From Falsiroseomonas sp050563525 (GTDB lineage Bacteria > Pseudomonadota > Alphaproteobacteria > Acetobacterales > Acetobacteraceae): DNA of 64,000 bases. The position numbers and the translations under genes were made by a program. This document shows positions 15,921 through 25,243 of this stretch, one piece after another. Below the pieces are notes generated by a model. That model ran no database searches and was not told where the DNA came from. It saw nothing but the letters and a program-made list of their open reading frames with translations. Positions within the stretch are counted from its first letter, which is position 1. Each line of letters begins with the position of its first letter. The stretch spans positions 62,001 to 126,000 of the forward strand of contig NZ_JBNXUN010000013.1 in the NCBI RefSeq assembly GCF_050563525.1, written 5' to 3'.

Positions 15921-16820
15921 ATGAAGCTGGACTACCTGACGGTCGGCTACTGGGGTGACGTCAGGCTGCTGCATCTGCAGGCGCGGTCGATGGCGAAGTA
16001 TCTGGATCCGGATTCGGTCCGGAGCTTGGTCGTCGTGAACAACGACCCGATGCCAGAGCGCTTCGCGACGTATTTCCGATCGGACATCCTGCCGGAATAC
16101 CGACACCTCGCCGGGCGGGTCAGGCTCGTGCCGGGCGAGGACCTGCTGCCGGCGACGCCGGACACCAAGGGCTACTGGCGGCAGCAGGCCCTGAAGCTGC
16201 TTGGCTACAAGATCACGGAGGGTGAGTTCTTCATCACCCTCGACGCCAAGAACATTCTGATCCGACGCATCGACTGGACCTACTTCTTCGACGAGACCGG
16301 GCGCAACATCGGCCGCCACCGGCCGCTGAGGGATCACCTCCAGGGTCCGCTGCGCTTTTTCGGGGTGGCCGTCGCGGACATGCCCGAGGCCGTGCTCGAC
16401 ATCTACACGCCCTTTGGCCTCCGACGGTCAGTCTGCCGCGGCCTTGACGAACATCTTGTCAGGTCAGCGGGGATGGATGTCGGCCAACTCCTCTGCAGCC
16501 GCCAGACCCTCGATGACCGGCCGCTGTACGAGTAACTGATGTATTCGGCCTACCTGCACGCGCATGGCGGCGGGATCGAGCGCTTCCACCAGCTCAGCCG
16601 CACGTCACTTTCGCTCACCTACCTGTGCAACGATCCCAAGGTGGGTCCGGAGGCAATGCTGGGCGGCATCAAAGCCGAGAGGTTCCGCATGGTCGGCGTG
16701 CACAGGCGCGTAGGCAAGGCAGATGCCGGGACGAAGGCGCAGATCGCCGATATGTTCGTGACCTTCGGGCTCGTCGCCGGCCAGGAGGAAGGCCTGTCCT
16801 TCCTGGAACCAACGGTCTGA
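15921..16820 (+). pseudogene. DUF6492 glycosyltransferase-like gene interrupted by one in-frame stop
   Basis: Two stretches in the same frame, 15921-16535 and 16539-16820, read as one protein of about 299 residues broken by a single TAA at 16533-16535. The first part has KGYWRQQALKLLGYK and EFFITLDAKNILIRR, then TPFGLRRSVCRGLDEHL. These are features of the DUF6492 family, small nucleotide-sugar transferase-like proteins. The reading PLYE-stop-LMYSAYLHA continues the family's expected C-terminal block without a frameshift. One base change would restore it (for example TAC to TAA). The gene is less GC-rich than its neighbours, suggesting transfer. It may be a true pseudogene, a sequencing error, or give a truncated 204-residue product. 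Confidence 0.78.
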
Positions 16821-16915
16821 GGCAGCGCGGCTGGATCGGGCGCCCCTCAAGCCGCGCTTTACCCGGTCTTAAGCCTGCGGGCTCATGCTCCTTCCGGGCC
16901 ACGGGCGGGCAGACA

Positions 16916-18607
16916 GTGAAGCGCATGACAAGGCGGCTCAGCCGCATCGGCCTCCGAACTCGCATCGTCGGGCTGGCCATGATGACCCTGGTGTTCAGCC
17001 TGCTGGCACTGGGCGGCTGGAACCTGGTCCTGCTGCAGGACCGCGAACGCGACGTCGCCGCGCAGCAGCTGGACCGCAACCTGGTGCTGCTGCGCACATT
17101 TGTCGGCGACCTGGGCCAGGGCTGGCGGCTGGAGGGAGCGGACCGTCTGTTCATCGGCGCCACGCCGCTGTCCGGCCGCAACGAGGTGACGGACCGCGTC
17201 AAGGATATCGGCGGCGGCGTCGCGACCATTTTCGCGCAGGAAACCCGCATCGCCACCAGCGTCGCCCGCGCCGACGGCACGCGCGCCACCGGCACCATCC
17301 TCGGCCCCGGCGCGGCGCGGGAGGCGGTGCGGCGGGGCGAGACCTTCCGGGGCGAGGCCATCATCCTGGGCCTGCCCTACCTCACGGTCTATGAGCCGGT
17401 GCGTGACGCGGCCGGGCGCCAGGTCGGCATCCTGTTCGTCGGCGTCGACCTCGTCACCGCCCAGGCCCAGACCCGGGCCGCGACGCGACAGGCGGTGATG
17501 ATCGGACTGGGCCTGCTGATTGCGGGGGCGTTGATCCTGGCCCTGCTGCTGCGGCCCATGCTGCGACCGCTGACGGGACTTGCCGCCGCCTTGCGGGCGA
17601 TGGGCCAGGGCCGGCTGGACACCACCGTGCCCGGCACCGGCCGTGGCGATGAGCTGGGCGAGATCGCTCGCGCGGTCGCGGCCCTGCGGGATGCGACCCA
17701 GGCCGCCGGCACGCGGCAGGCGGCGGCTGAGGCGGCGCAGGCCGAGGCCCACGCCGGCCGCGTCGCCGGCCGGCGCGCCACCGCGGACCAGCTGGAATCC
17801 GCGATCGGCGGCATCGCCGCGACGCTGGGCGGCGCGGCGGAAGACCTCGTCCGCCATGCCGATGCGGTGGGCGCGGCCGGGCAGCGCAGCAGCCAGCGGG
17901 CCGAACAGGGTGCGGCGCGGCTCGGCGAGGCGACCGGCAACGTCCAGGCCGTCGCCGCCGCGGCCGAGCAACTGGCCGCCTCCGTGTCCGAGATCACCCG
18001 CCAGGTCGAGGAAAGCGCCCGCCGCGCCCGGGAGGCCGCCGGCGCCGCCCGCGCCTCGGACGCCACGGTGGCGGGCCTGGCGGAGGCGGCATCGCGCATC
18101 GGCGACGTGGTGAAGCTGATCGCCGACATCGCGGCGCAGACCAACCTGTTGGCGCTGAACGCGACGATCGAGGCGGCGCGGGCCGGGGATGCGGGCAAGG
18201 GATTTGCCGTGGTGGCCAGCGAGGTGAAGACCCTGGCGGCGCAGACCGCCAAGGCGACGGAGGAAATCTCGGCCCAGATCGGGGCCATGCGCGGCGCCAC
18301 GGACCGGGCGGTGGACAGCGTGCGCGGCATCGCCGCCGCGGTGGCGCGGATGGAGGAGGTCAGCGGCGCCATCGCCTCCGCCGTGGAACAGCAGGGCGAG
18401 GCGACGCGGGACATCGCCCGCAACGCGCTGGAAGCCGCCGCGGGCACCGACGCCGCGACCGGCGAGATCCATGGCCTGGCCGAGGAGGTCGCCGCCGCCG
18501 CCTCCGGCATCGGGACATTGCGCGGAACCGGAGCGGAGGTCGGCCGCAAGGCCGCGGCGCTGCGCCAGGACGTGGCGCGTTTCGCCGCGACCATGCGGGG
18601 CGCCTGA
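16916..18607 (+). CDS. Methyl-accepting chemotaxis protein with a periplasmic single-Cache domain
   Basis: A 563-residue chemoreceptor. Order: cytoplasmic start, first membrane helix (IVGLAMMTLVFSLLALGGW, about residues 18-36), a periplasmic single-Cache sensor of about 150 residues, a second membrane helix (MIGLGLLIAGALILALLL, near residue 200), HAMP, and a methyl-accepting signalling domain. The signalling hairpin tip is LIADIAAQTNLLALNATIEA followed by ARAGDAGKGFAVVASEVK. The ligand is unknown. The start could be GTG 16916, with a G-rich stretch upstream, or ATG 16925. No che genes are nearby, so this is an orphan receptor. Confidence 0.92.
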   Translation: MKRMTRRLSRIGLRTRIVGLAMMTLVFSLLALGGWNLVLLQDRERDVAAQQLDRNLVLLRTFVGDLGQGWRLEGADRLFIGATPLSGRNEVTDRVKDIGGGVATIFAQETRIATSVARADGTRATGTILGPGAAREAVRRGETFRGEAIILGLPYLTVYEPVRDAAGRQVGILFVGVDLVTAQAQTRAATRQAVMIGLGLLIAGALILALLLRPMLRPLTGLAAALRAMGQGRLDTTVPGTGRGDELGEIARAVAALRDATQAAGTRQAAAEAAQAEAHAGRVAGRRATADQLESAIGGIAATLGGAAEDLVRHADAVGAAGQRSSQRAEQGAARLGEATGNVQAVAAAAEQLAASVSEITRQVEESARRAREAAGAARASDATVAGLAEAASRIGDVVKLIADIAAQTNLLALNATIEAARAGDAGKGFAVVASEVKTLAAQTAKATEEISAQIGAMRGATDRAVDSVRGIAAAVARMEEVSGAIASAVEQQGEATRDIARNALEAAAGTDAATGEIHGLAEEVAAAASGIGTLRGTGAEVGRKAAALRQDVARFAATMRGA

Positions 18608-18667
18608 GCCGGCACGGTTTCTTGAAAGCCCACGGCCGGTGCCTTTGCCATCCGGCCCCGCGGGCCC

Positions 18668-20092
18668 ATGTTGGCCGGCATGACAGCCCTGACCCGACGC
18701 GCCGCCCTCCAGGCGGCAGCAGCCGCCGCCGCCCTTGCCCAGGCAAATGCCGCCAGCGCCACCACCGCGCCGAGTGCTGCGGCACTGGCCGAACGGCCGC
18801 TGTTCGGCGCCTCGCTCCGCACCCTGCCGAACGGCCTGCGCGTGGCGCATGTGGAACAGCGCCGGGCCCCGGTGGTCGCGCATTACGCCTATGTCTCGGC
18901 GGGCGGCGGGGAGGATCCGCCGGGGCTGTCCGGCATCGCCCACTACCTGGAGCACATGCTGTTCAAGGGCAGCCCGCGCGTCGCCTCCGGCGAATTCTCC
19001 CGCCGCGTGGCGCGGGAAGGCGGCAACGACAACGCCTATACCTCCCGCGACGTCACCGCCTATTTCCAGCATGTGGAGGCGAGCCGCCTCGACCTGGTGG
19101 CGATGATGGAGGCCGACCGCTTCGCCGCCGCCCTGATCCCGGCCTCGGAGATGGAATCGGAGCGCCAGGTGATCCTGGAGGAACGCGCCCAGCGCACCGG
19201 CTCCTCCCCCCGCGCGCTGTTCTTCGAGCAGTTCCAGGCCGGCATGTGGGGCCGCCAGCACTGGCACGGCCGCCCGATCATCGGCTGGGAGGAGGAGATC
19301 CGCGCGATCTCCCACGATGACCTGCTGGCCTTTTTCCGCGCCCGCTATGCCCCCGGCAACGCCGTGCTGGTGGTGGCCGGTGCCGTTGGCGGTGAGGATT
19401 TCTGGCGCATCATCGAGGATGACTGGAGCGCCCTGCCCGCCGGCCCCGCCGTCCCCCGCGACCGCGCCCCGCCGCCCGCCACGCCGCCCGAGACCCGCAT
19501 CATCCGCAACGACCCGCGGCTGCGCGGCGAGGCGACCTACATCCGCGCCTGGCAGGCCCCGACGCTGACCGCCGGCGCGACGCAGCATGCCGATCCGCTG
19601 GAGGTGCTGCGCCACCTGCTCGGCGGCGGCCAGGGATCGCGCCTGCACCGGGCGCTGGTGGAAGGCGGCCTCGCGCTGGGTGTGGGGGCTGGCTACGACG
19701 GCGACAGCGCCGGCCATGGCGATTTCGACATCTCCGCGACGCCGCGGCGGGAGGTGGCGCCGGAGCGTGTGGAACAGGCGATGATGGCCGAGGTGAAGCG
19801 ACTGCTGGACGAGGGCGGGCCAACCGAGGCCGAGGTCGCCCGCAGCATCCGCCAGATGTCCGCCGGCGCGCTGCTGGCGCTGGACGGGCTCGGCGCGGCA
19901 CCGCGCATGATCGGCAATACGCTGGCCATCGGCCTGCCGATCGAGAGCGTGGAATACTGGCCGCGCCGGCTGCGCGCGGTGACACGGGACCAGGTGGCGG
20001 CGGCGGCGGTGGCGGTGCTCGGACAGGCACCGTCGACCAGCGGGTGGCTGCTGCCCGAAGGCGTCGCGGCCCCGGCGGAGGTGCGGCTGTGA
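18668..20092 (+). CDS. M16 family zinc metallopeptidase, catalytic subunit
   Basis: A 474-residue insulinase-type peptidase. The inverted zinc motif HxxEH is intact: His92, Glu95 and His96 in AHYLEHMLFKG. The downstream glutamate region ESERQVILEERAQR supplies the third ligand. The N-terminus (LTRRAALQAAAAAAALAQANA) looks like a Tat or Sec export signal, so it probably works in the periplasm. ATG 18668 or 18680 may be the start; neither has a clear Shine-Dalgarno sequence. It overlaps the next gene, an M16 homologue without the zinc motif. This is the standard bacterial pair in which one chain is catalytic and the other completes the chamber. Confidence 0.92.
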   Translation: MLAGMTALTRRAALQAAAAAAALAQANAASATTAPSAAALAERPLFGASLRTLPNGLRVAHVEQRRAPVVAHYAYVSAGGGEDPPGLSGIAHYLEHMLFKGSPRVASGEFSRRVAREGGNDNAYTSRDVTAYFQHVEASRLDLVAMMEADRFAAALIPASEMESERQVILEERAQRTGSSPRALFFEQFQAGMWGRQHWHGRPIIGWEEEIRAISHDDLLAFFRARYAPGNAVLVVAGAVGGEDFWRIIEDDWSALPAGPAVPRDRAPPPATPPETRIIRNDPRLRGEATYIRAWQAPTLTAGATQHADPLEVLRHLLGGGQGSRLHRALVEGGLALGVGAGYDGDSAGHGDFDISATPRREVAPERVEQAMMAEVKRLLDEGGPTEAEVARSIRQMSAGALLALDGLGAAPRMIGNTLAIGLPIESVEYWPRRLRAVTRDQVAAAAVAVLGQAPSTSGWLLPEGVAAPAEVRL

Positions 20093-21345
20093 GCGGCACC
20101 TTCAGCCTGGACATCCAGCAAGTCTCGGCACCCGGCGGCTTCACCGCCTGGCTGATCGAGGATCATTCGGTGCCGGTCGTCTCCGTCGCCTGGGGCTGGG
20201 GCGGCGGCGCGGCGCTGGATGCGGCGGAGCATGCCGGCGCGCTGGCCATGGGCGCGGCGCTGCTGACCGAAGGCGCCGGCGACCTCGGCATGACGGAATT
20301 CGCCGACGCGCTGCGCGACGAAGCCATCGGCCTGTCCTTCGGTGCGCAGCGGGACGGCTTCGAGGGCTCCTTCCGCGCCCTGCTGCCGGCACTGCCGGAA
20401 GCGGTGCGGCTGGCCAACCTGGCGATGCGCGCGCCGCGGCTGGAGGAACAATCCCTGGTCCGCGTGCGTGGCCGTGCCGTGGCCGGCGCCCGGGCGGCGC
20501 TGGAGACGCCACGTGGCCAGGTCGGCCGCGCCTTCTGGGCCGCAGCCTTCCCCGACCATCCCGCCGGCCGCCCGACCTCCGGCACCGTGGAGACGCTGTC
20601 CGCCCTGCCGGAGCAGGCGATCCGGGATGCGCTGGCACGCCAGCTTCGTACCGGCGGCGTGCAGGTGGCCGCCAGCGGGGCCATCACCGCGGCGCAGCTT
20701 GCCCAGCTTCTGCCCACCCTGTTCGCCGGGTTGCCGGACGGCCCGCCGCCCTCCGCCCCGCCACTGCCCGCCTTCCGCCAGTTCGCGCCGCTGGTGGTGC
20801 CGGTGGAAGCTCCGCAATCGGCCATCCAGTTCGGCCAGCCGGGGCTGCCGATCGACGACCCGGAATGGGAATCCTTCCAGGTCGTGCTCCGCATCCTGGC
20901 CGGCGGCGGCTTCTCCTCCCGCCTCATGGAGGCGGTGCGGGTGCAGCGCGGGCTGACCTACGGCATCGGCGGCGGGATCGACACGCTGTTCGGCCAGGGC
21001 ATCGTCGTCGGCTCCTCCGCCACCGACAACGCCAAGGTCGCGGAAGCGCTGGAGGTGACGCGGGCGGAATGGGCGCGCATGGCCGCGGAAGGTCCGACCC
21101 AGGCGGAACTGGACGATGCAGTGGCCTTCCTGACCGGCAACCTGCCGCTGCAATTCACCGACAGCCGCCGCATCGCCGGCACGCTGCTGGCGCTGCAACG
21201 CAACAACCGCCCGGTGGAATGGCTGGCCGGACGCAACGAGCGGCTGCGCGGGCTGACGTTGGGCCGGGTGCGCCAGGTAGCGGCGAGGCTGCTGCGGCCG
21301 GAAGCGCTTTCGGTTGCCATTGCGGGCAAGCCGGTCGGGATCTGA
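20089..21345 (+). CDS. M16 family peptidase-like protein, non-catalytic partner subunit
   Basis: A 418-residue M16 homologue. The place of the HxxEH motif is taken by AALDAAEHAGALAMGAALLT, so zinc binding is lost. The R/Y pair of the substrate chamber (VRVQRGLTYGIGGG, near residue 285) is kept, as expected for the partner chain of a heterodimeric M16 protease. The GTG start overlaps the previous stop (GTGA), giving coupled translation. No signal peptide is obvious on this chain, unlike its partner. If both work in the periplasm, this one needs another export route or a different start. Confidence 0.9.
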   Translation: MSGTFSLDIQQVSAPGGFTAWLIEDHSVPVVSVAWGWGGGAALDAAEHAGALAMGAALLTEGAGDLGMTEFADALRDEAIGLSFGAQRDGFEGSFRALLPALPEAVRLANLAMRAPRLEEQSLVRVRGRAVAGARAALETPRGQVGRAFWAAAFPDHPAGRPTSGTVETLSALPEQAIRDALARQLRTGGVQVAASGAITAAQLAQLLPTLFAGLPDGPPPSAPPLPAFRQFAPLVVPVEAPQSAIQFGQPGLPIDDPEWESFQVVLRILAGGGFSSRLMEAVRVQRGLTYGIGGGIDTLFGQGIVVGSSATDNAKVAEALEVTRAEWARMAAEGPTQAELDDAVAFLTGNLPLQFTDSRRIAGTLLALQRNNRPVEWLAGRNERLRGLTLGRVRQVAARLLRPEALSVAIAGKPVGI

Positions 21346-21364
21346 ACCCGGCTGCCGCCCCACC

Positions 21365-22483
21365 TCAGGGGCGGCGCGGCACGGAGCGATCCGCCGGCAT
21401 CGGCAACCGGACGATGAAGCGGGTGTTCGGCCGGTCCGGGTCGAGGCTGAGCGTCCCGTGCCGGCCTCGCAACAGGCTGGTGATGACCCGCATGCCAAGG
21501 CCCTGGCTGCGAGACGGGTCGAATTCCCTGGGAAGGGCGCGCCCTTCATCGTCGACCGACAGCACCACCTCCTCGCCCTGCCGGCGCAGCGTGACGGTGA
21601 TGCGGCCGGCGCCGTATTTCAGGGCGTTGGTGACCAGTTCGAACACGATGACGCCGAGCGACGGCGCGTCCGAGGACGGCCAGGTGATCCGGTCCGCCAC
21701 CAGGACAATGTCCCGCCCCTGGAAAGTGGATGCCAGCGCCTCGTCCTGGCCATCGACCAGTCCGCCCAGGTAGTCCGCCAGGTCGATGCGGGCCGCCGCG
21801 CCGAAGCGGTACAGATGCTCATGCAGCGCGCCGAAGGTGTTGATGCGACCGGCGCTCTCGCGAAGCTGCTGCGCGGCCTCCGGGTCTGCCGCCGAGCGGG
21901 CCTGCATGGTGAGCAGCGACTGCACCATCTGCAGGCTGTTCTTCACCCTGTGGTGCGCCTCCTGGATCATCAGCGCCTTCTCCGCCACGGCGCGGCGCAA
22001 CTCCAGCTGGGTCATCACCTGGCGGGCCAGCGCCCGCAGCGTGAAGGCCTGGCGCTCCGTCAGCCCCTGCGGACGCGCCTGATAGTCCAGCACGCACATG
22101 GTGCCGAGCGGCAGCCCCTGCGGCGTTTCGAGCAAGGCGCCGCCGTAGAAGCGGAGGCGCGGGTCGCCGATGACCAGCGGGTTGCAGTTGAATCGCGCAT
22201 CCTGCGTCAGGTCCGGCACGACGAAGACGCCCGGCTGCAGGATCGCATGGGCGCAGATCGAGACGTCGAGCGGCGTCTCCCGTACCCCCAGACCGCGTTC
22301 GGCGGCAAACCACTGCCGTCCCTGGTCGATCAGGTTCACCACGGCGATCGGCGCCTCGCAGACCTGCGCCGCGATCTGCACGAAATCGTCGAACTCGGCG
22401 TCGGTCGGCTGGTCCAGGATGTCGTAGCCGTGCAGCGCGGCCAGACGTTCCGCTTCGGACCAGGGCCTTAATCCGCCAGACAC
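21365..22483 (-). CDS. GAF-domain sensor histidine kinase (HisKA_2 type)
   Basis: A 372-residue soluble kinase. Residues 15-175 form a GAF sensor domain (ERLAALHGYDILDQPTDAEF, then VVNLIDQGRQWFAAERGL). Next is a HisKA_2 dimerisation helix with the phospho-acceptor in EAHHRVKNSLQMVQSLL. A HATPase domain with VFELVTNALKYGAG follows. There are no membrane segments. The start is the GTG at 22483, with AGGAGG exactly 6 bases upstream. In alphaproteobacteria such kinases often feed general stress or light responses. No response regulator is adjacent, so the partner is unknown. It faces the M16 operon tail to tail. Confidence 0.88.
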   Translation of the reverse strand: MSGGLRPWSEAERLAALHGYDILDQPTDAEFDDFVQIAAQVCEAPIAVVNLIDQGRQWFAAERGLGVRETPLDVSICAHAILQPGVFVVPDLTQDARFNCNPLVIGDPRLRFYGGALLETPQGLPLGTMCVLDYQARPQGLTERQAFTLRALARQVMTQLELRRAVAEKALMIQEAHHRVKNSLQMVQSLLTMQARSAADPEAAQQLRESAGRINTFGALHEHLYRFGAAARIDLADYLGGLVDGQDEALASTFQGRDIVLVADRITWPSSDAPSLGVIVFELVTNALKYGAGRITVTLRRQGEEVVLSVDDEGRALPREFDPSRSQGLGMRVITSLLRGRHGTLSLDPDRPNTRFIVRLPMPADRSVPRRP

Positions 22484-22566
22484 ATCGCGCCTCCTGCGCG
22501 GCGATGAGCCGGCAGTCCGCAGGTTAGGGCGGCGGCGGTGGACCCGCAATCAGCGCCGTGGCGGGA

Positions 22567-25107
22567 TCAGTCCCGTCCTCCCGGGGCCAGGACCTCGCGC
22601 TTGCCAACATGGTTCGCGGCGCCAACCACACCGTTCTTTTCCATCTGCTCGATCAGTTTGGCGGCGCGGTTATAGCCGATATTCAGGTGGCGTTGGACAA
22701 AGCTGGTGGAGGCCTTGCGCTCCCGCGTCACCAGATCCACCGCCTGGTCGTACAGCGAGGCCTCGCCATCCGTGTTGCCGCCGAGCATCCCGAGTGCGCC
22801 GCCCTCCTCGCCCTCCTCGTCGACCTCGGTGACCTCCTCGACATAGGCGGGCTCGCCCTGTTCGCGCAGGAAGGCGACGATCTCCTCGACCTCCTGGTCG
22901 CTCACGAACGGCCCGTGCACGCGGCTGATGCGGCCGCCGCCGGCCATGTGCAGCATGTCGCCCTGGCCCAGCAACTGCTCCGCGCCCATCTCGCCGAGGA
23001 TGGTGCGGCTGTCGATCTTGGAGGTGACCTGGAAGCTGATGCGGGTCGGGAAGTTCGCCTTGATGGTGCCGGTGATGACATCCACCGAAGGCCGCTGCGT
23101 CGCCATGATCACATGGATGCCGGCGGCGCGCGCCATCTGCGCCAGGCGCTGCACCGCGGCCTCGATCTCCTTGCCGGCGACGATCATCAGGTCGGCCATC
23201 TCGTCGATGACCACGACGATCATCGGCAGCGGCTCCAGCGCCAGGGGCTGGTCCTCGAACAGCGGCTTGTTGGTCTCCGGGTCGAAGCCGACCTGGACGC
23301 GGCGGGTCATCACCTCGCCACGGTCACGCGCGGCGACCGCCTTCTCGTTGTAGCCGGCGATGTTGCGGACGCCGAGCTGGGACATGGCGCGGTAGCGCTT
23401 CTCCATCTCCCGCACGGTCCATTTGAGCGCGCCGATCGCCTTCGCGGGCTCCGTCACCACCGGGGCCAGCAGATGCGGTATGCGGTCGTAGACCGACAGC
23501 TCCAGCATCTTCGGATCGATCATGATGAAGCGGCACTCATCCGGCGACAGCCGGTAGAGCAGGCTCAGGATCATGGTGTTGATGGCGACCGACTTGCCCG
23601 AGCCGGTGGTGCCGGCGATCAGCAGATGCGGCATGCGGGCGAGGTCGGCGATCACCGGCGTGCCGCCGATATCCTTTCCCAATGCCAGGTTCAGGCGGCC
23701 GGGGTGCTTGTGCCAATCCTCCCCGACGAGGAGTTCGGACAGCAGCACCGTCTCCCGCCGTGCATTCGGCATCTCGATGCCGATGACGTTGCGGCCGGGC
23801 ACGGTCGCGATGCGCACGGCGGTGACGGACATGCTGCGCGCGATATCGTCGGCGAGGCCGATGACGCGGGCGGATTTGGTGCCGGGGGCAGGTTCCAGCT
23901 CGTACAGCGTCACCACCGGGCCGGGGCGGATCTCGGCGATGCGGCCGCGCACGCCGTAATCCTCCAGCACCGTCTCCAGCATCCGCGCATTGCCCTGCAA
24001 CGCCTCCTCGGACGGGCCGGTGGCGCGGCGCACGGGGGGCGCGGTCAGCAAGGACAGCGGCGGAAAGCGCCAAGTGCCGTCGGGCAGCGGCAGGCTGCCC
24101 TGGCGAGCATTGGCAACGGGCTTCGGCGCCGCGGCCCGGTCCGCCACGCGGGGCGCGGCGGGCTTCGGGCGGGCGGCAGGCGCGGCCGGTTCCGCAGGCA
24201 TTTCCCGCGCCACGGCGTCCCCGAGCGAGGGCTCGCGCCGGCGGGGGGCGTTCGGCGGTGGCGCTTCCTCGGCCAGGGCATCGGCATTGCGCAGCAACTC
24301 GGACAGCGGCGTCTCGCGCTCCCGCCGCCGCCTTACCGCGCCACCCACCGCGCGGCCGAGCGCCGCAAAGGGCCAGGTGACGGCGCGGGCGATGACACCG
24401 GGCGGCACGCGTTCGCCCACCTGCCGGGCGCCGGCCGCGGTGACACGCGCGGCGCCGGTGGCGGCGGTGCCCGCGACGGACCCCGCCGCGGCGCCGGCGC
24501 GCCGCCACTCCCCGAGGCTCAGGCCGAGGGCCACGAAGCCGCACAGCACGGTCAGCGCCGCGATCGCCAGGTGGCCGATGCCGCCGCCGACCGGCCCCAG
24601 CAGGTCCCGCAGCAGGCCCAGCGCGGCCTCCGCCACCACCGGCCCGGCCGCGCCACCCGGCCCGGCGGCGGCCGGCGCATCGGCCGGCAGCGGCAGCAGG
24701 ATCATGGTGGCGGCGAGCAGCGGCAGCGTCGCCAGCAGGCAGGCCAGCCGCAGTACGAAGGGCGCCAGGCCCTTGTGGGAGGCCAGCCGCCAGGCCCAGG
24801 TCATCAGGCAGGCCACCGGCAGGAAGGCGGCGTAGCCGAAGCCCTGCAGCAGCACGTCCGCCGCATGCGCGCCCATCGGCCCCGCCAGGTTGCGGGTCAG
24901 CTGGGAGGTGGCGGTGGAGAAGGAGGGGTCGCTCGGGTCGTAGCTGGCCAGGGCCAGACCCAGGACCAGCGCGAACAGCACCATGACCAGGCCCAGAAGC
25001 TCCGCCAACCGGCGCCGCATGGTGGCGCGGACGGCGGGCGAGGCGAAGCGGCGGCTGGCGGCGGCAAGCCGGCCGCCTGTGGCCGGAGGGCTAGCAGTTC
25101 GGGCCAT
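22567..25107 (-). CDS. ftsK: DNA translocase FtsK
   Basis: An 846-residue DNA pump that anchors at the division septum and drives chromosome dimer resolution. Order: N-terminal membrane domain with four hydrophobic segments (first one LAELLGLVMVLFALVLGLAL), an Ala/Pro/Arg-rich linker, then the RecA-like motor. The motor has Walker A GTTGSGKSVAINTM near residue 500 and Walker B MIVVVIDEMADLM. A C-terminal winged-helix gamma domain that reads KOPS sites follows (STSFVQRHLNIGYNRAAKLI). The linker is short, giving a compact FtsK as usual in alphaproteobacteria. Confidence 0.95.
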   Translation of the reverse strand: MARTASPPATGGRLAAASRRFASPAVRATMRRRLAELLGLVMVLFALVLGLALASYDPSDPSFSTATSQLTRNLAGPMGAHAADVLLQGFGYAAFLPVACLMTWAWRLASHKGLAPFVLRLACLLATLPLLAATMILLPLPADAPAAAGPGGAAGPVVAEAALGLLRDLLGPVGGGIGHLAIAALTVLCGFVALGLSLGEWRRAGAAAGSVAGTAATGAARVTAAGARQVGERVPPGVIARAVTWPFAALGRAVGGAVRRRRERETPLSELLRNADALAEEAPPPNAPRRREPSLGDAVAREMPAEPAAPAARPKPAAPRVADRAAAPKPVANARQGSLPLPDGTWRFPPLSLLTAPPVRRATGPSEEALQGNARMLETVLEDYGVRGRIAEIRPGPVVTLYELEPAPGTKSARVIGLADDIARSMSVTAVRIATVPGRNVIGIEMPNARRETVLLSELLVGEDWHKHPGRLNLALGKDIGGTPVIADLARMPHLLIAGTTGSGKSVAINTMILSLLYRLSPDECRFIMIDPKMLELSVYDRIPHLLAPVVTEPAKAIGALKWTVREMEKRYRAMSQLGVRNIAGYNEKAVAARDRGEVMTRRVQVGFDPETNKPLFEDQPLALEPLPMIVVVIDEMADLMIVAGKEIEAAVQRLAQMARAAGIHVIMATQRPSVDVITGTIKANFPTRISFQVTSKIDSRTILGEMGAEQLLGQGDMLHMAGGGRISRVHGPFVSDQEVEEIVAFLREQGEPAYVEEVTEVDEEGEEGGALGMLGGNTDGEASLYDQAVDLVTRERKASTSFVQRHLNIGYNRAAKLIEQMEKNGVVGAANHVGKREVLAPGGRD

Positions 25108-25243
25108 GGAAGGTCGGGTCCTGAAGCGTGCCGGGAACTCTACACCGGAAGCCTCTCGAATTGAACGGTCTTATCCGATGCGTGGCGGAACGAACGCCGA
25201 GGCTGTGCGGCGGTTATTGTGGCAGCATCGGAGCAGACCCCTC

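Noticed and set aside
16883..19717. A 944-codon minus-strand frame over the chemoreceptor and M16 genes
   Set aside because: It crosses two real genes and an intergenic gap, with no domain and no ribosome-binding site.
22558..25164. An 868-codon plus-strand frame over ftsK
   Set aside because: Antisense shadow of ftsK with typical His/Gln/Arg-rich content and no family match.
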